Source of the DNA: Blautia wexlerae DSM 19850
GTDB taxonomy: Bacteria > Bacillota > Clostridia > Lachnospirales > Lachnospiraceae
Assembly: GCF_025148125.1 (NCBI RefSeq)
Contig: NZ_CP102267.1
Span: forward strand, 1,498,501-1,562,500
DNA: 64,000 nucleotides
Direction of reading: 5' to 3'
This document shows, piece after piece, positions 62,412-64,000 of this stretch (its first letter is position 1; the number at the start of each line of letters is the position of its first letter). Position numbers and translations under genes: made by a program. The notes below the pieces were generated by a model. It saw nothing but the letters and a program-made list of their open reading frames with translations, was not told where the DNA came from and searched no databases.

Positions 62412-62891
62412 TTACTGTGGATAAATAAGTCTGTCCGGCTTGATATCATAAAGAACTTCATCCAGAAATTTTCCTGCCAGATATTTTGCCATAGGCAGAT
62501 TCATATCCAGATAATTTCCGCAGTCTTTTGCAGATGCTCCCGGAACTTCACCTTCAAAATCACGTATAAATTCAAAAGTCTCGATCATAAGCGGAACGAT
62601 ATCCTTGGACTCATAATCTCCATTTAAAAGAAGATAATTGCCTGTACGGCATCCCATCGGTCCCCAGTAGATCATTTTAGAGCCGAACTCTTTATGATTT
62701 CTCAGGAATGTTGCTGCCAGATGCTCGATCGTGTGAAGCTCAGCGGTATTCATCACAGGTTCTTCGTTAGGAGAAGTCATACGGATATCGAAGGTAGTGA
62801 TCATACTGCCGCCAACCGGATCCTTACGTGAAACATAAATTCCAGGCTGTAATTTGATATGGTCAATGGTAAAACTTGTTATTTTTTCCAT
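62412..62891 (-). CDS. luxS: S-ribosylhomocysteine lyase
   Basis: The 159-residue enzyme splits S-ribosylhomocysteine to homocysteine and the AI-2 precursor. Metal and catalytic residues: MNTAELHTIEHLAATFLRN (HxxEH), GCRTGNYLL (catalytic Cys near 85) and GASAKDCGNY (metal Cys). Start after GAGGAATCCAAA; the longer frame adds only Ser/Glu-rich residues. Confidence 0.96.
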   Translation of the reverse strand: MEKITSFTIDHIKLQPGIYVSRKDPVGGSMITTFDIRMTSPNEEPVMNTAELHTIEHLAATFLRNHKEFGSKMIYWGPMGCRTGNYLLLNGDYESKDIVPLMIETFEFIRDFEGEVPGASAKDCGNYLDMNLPMAKYLAGKFLDEVLYDIKPDRLIYPQ

Positions 62892-63074
62892 TTTGGATTC
62901 CTCGCTTTCTTTTGCAGATATATTCTGACTGTTCATCAGTCTGTTGTTCCGGTTTCACTGCAAAAAGGGAAGGTACAGAACTGAACAGCCATATACATTT
63001 TAACAGGCAATCAGAAAGAAGTAAACACAGGAAACACAGGAAACATTCACAATTTGAACATTTTGTGAAAAGAG

Positions 63075-63102
63075 TTGTTTTTTTTCTGAGATAGGTTATA
63101 AT
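63075..63102 (+). promoter_or_regulatory. Promoter for the cyclophilin lipoprotein
   Basis: TTGTTT and TATAAT with 16 bp spacing, 36 bp before the start codon. A short ACACAGGAA tandem repeat (63026-63046) lies between it and luxS. Confidence 0.6.
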
Positions 63103-63137
63103 CAGATTGTTGTAAATGATTTCGGAGGTAAAGGAAA

Positions 63138-63956
63138 ATGAAAAGAAAATTACTGGCAGCACTTTGTGTTACAGCTATGTCAGCAGGTTTACTGGCAGGA
63201 TGTGGCAGCAGTGATAAAACAGAAGAGAGTACAAAAACAGAGGAAACAGCGAAAGAGGAGACTTCTTCTCAGGAAGAGACGGAGACAAAAGCTGCTTCTT
63301 CTGACAGTGATAATGTAGCAAGTGAAGAAGAGGCAGAAAAAGCCGGATTTTCTGATGGTTCTGATGAAAAGAGTGATTCTGCTGATACAGATTCTGAAAA
63401 TAAAGATTCTTCAGACAGCAGTACAACCAGTGTGCTTTTGGATACTTCCAAAGAACTGACAGGAATTCATCACGCAGAGATTGAAGTAAAGGATTACGGT
63501 ACGATTGATGTGGAACTGGATGCAGATACAGCACCGATCACAGTGACAAATTTCGTGAAACTCGCACAGGAAGGTTTTTATGACGGACTGACATTCCACC
63601 GTATCATGGATGGATTCATGATCCAGGGTGGTGATCCCAACGGAGACGGAACAGGTGGATCAAAAGAGAATATTAAGGGTGAGTTCAGCAACAATGGAGT
63701 AGACAATGATATTTCCCACACAAGAGGGACTATTTCCATGGCAAGAGCCAGTGATCCGGACAGCGCAAGCTCGCAGTTCTTTATTGTTCAGGCAGACAGT
63801 ACATTCCTGGACGGAGATTATGCAGGATTTGGCCATGTGACAGAAGGCATGGATATTGTTGATAAGATCTGCGAGGATGCAAAACCGACAGACGACAATG
63901 GAACAATCCCGTCAGATCAGCAGCCGGTTATTGAGAAGATTACCATTACAGATTAA
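63138..63956 (+). CDS. Cyclophilin-type peptidyl-prolyl isomerase lipoprotein
   Basis: The 272-residue protein has a lipoprotein signal (MKRKLLAALCVTAMSAGLLAGC, lipobox Cys22), an acidic Ser/Glu/Asp-rich linker of about 80 residues, and a cyclophilin domain: FVKLAQEGFYDGLTFHRIMD, FMIQGGDPNGDGTGG, RGTISMARASDPDSASSQFFI and FGHVTEGMDIVDKI. The catalytic Arg (FHRI) is present. It should help fold secreted proteins at the outer face of the membrane. GGAGG precedes the ATG. Confidence 0.95.
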   Translation: MKRKLLAALCVTAMSAGLLAGCGSSDKTEESTKTEETAKEETSSQEETETKAASSDSDNVASEEEAEKAGFSDGSDEKSDSADTDSENKDSSDSSTTSVLLDTSKELTGIHHAEIEVKDYGTIDVELDADTAPITVTNFVKLAQEGFYDGLTFHRIMDGFMIQGGDPNGDGTGGSKENIKGEFSNNGVDNDISHTRGTISMARASDPDSASSQFFIVQADSTFLDGDYAGFGHVTEGMDIVDKICEDAKPTDDNGTIPSDQQPVIEKITITD

Positions 63957-64000
63957 GTAAAACAGAAAATAAAGCAAGTGTCCGAAAAACAGAACAAAAA

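Overview
The window looks like a chromosome segment of a low-GC anaerobic Firmicute of class Clostridia, most probably Lachnospiraceae (Blautia/Ruminococcus/Dorea-like). This rests on gene content: glnA followed by an ANTAR regulator, an archaeal-type aspartyl-tRNA synthetase with gatCAB, dapL, luxS, and a yedF/xdhC/hydantoinase group. Genus is not resolved from sequence alone.

Layout. (1) 0-8.1 kb is core metabolism: the end of glutamine synthetase, an ANTAR antiterminator, a likely non-discriminating AspRS with GatCAB amidotransferase, and LL-diaminopimelate aminotransferase. (2) 8.2-42 kb is a mosaic accessory region. It has remnants (IS256-like, GNAT, SDR), an AAA/DUF4143 ATPase, a complete IS200/IS605 element (tnpA+tnpB) and, 24 kb further on, a related tnpB-only copy. 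A DUF3427-type PLD/helicase gene appears in two pieces (14.3-15.4 kb and 33.2-35.2 kb). Between the pieces lies about 17.7 kb of mobile DNA: a decayed partition module (SymE-like, frameshifted parA, internally deleted parB), a LlaJI-like restriction-modification operon (control HTH, two C5 methyltransferases, McrB-like AAA and LlaJI nuclease) with Vsr, then a SEFIR-domain gene and an Abi_C (HEPN) gene, an IS21 element that truncates a large serine recombinase, and an unrecognised operon (338-aa protein, zinc-ribbon/TM peptide, and a 571-aa P-loop/coiled-coil/HEPN-like protein). Behind the helicase piece come Nudix, HIRAN, small mobile-element proteins, a divergent peptide deformylase, a YaiI-family protein, and a Y-family polymerase with YolD. 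(3) 42-64 kb is core again: folate operon (folE, HD protein, folP, folBK), cupin, M18 aminopeptidase, HAD phosphatase, AEC transporter, PTP-like phosphatase, ilvN-ilvC, a LytTR/GHKL two-component pair, a PAS/YheO regulator, hydantoinase, yedF, a DAACS symporter, xdhC, an SH3 lipoprotein, luxS and a cyclophilin lipoprotein.

Two families of small intergenic repeats occur in the core parts: a 164-bp multi-hairpin element (four clear copies and one diverged, all in the same orientation), and a MITE-like family with GTTACTGTTCAC terminal inverted repeats.

The best candidates for something undescribed are the 29.9-33.1 kb operon (half-helicase P-loop + coiled coil + Rx4H HEPN motif) and the SEFIR/Abi_C pair directly downstream of the LlaJI-like operon. 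Together they read as a layered anti-phage island. No tRNA, rRNA or CRISPR array was seen.
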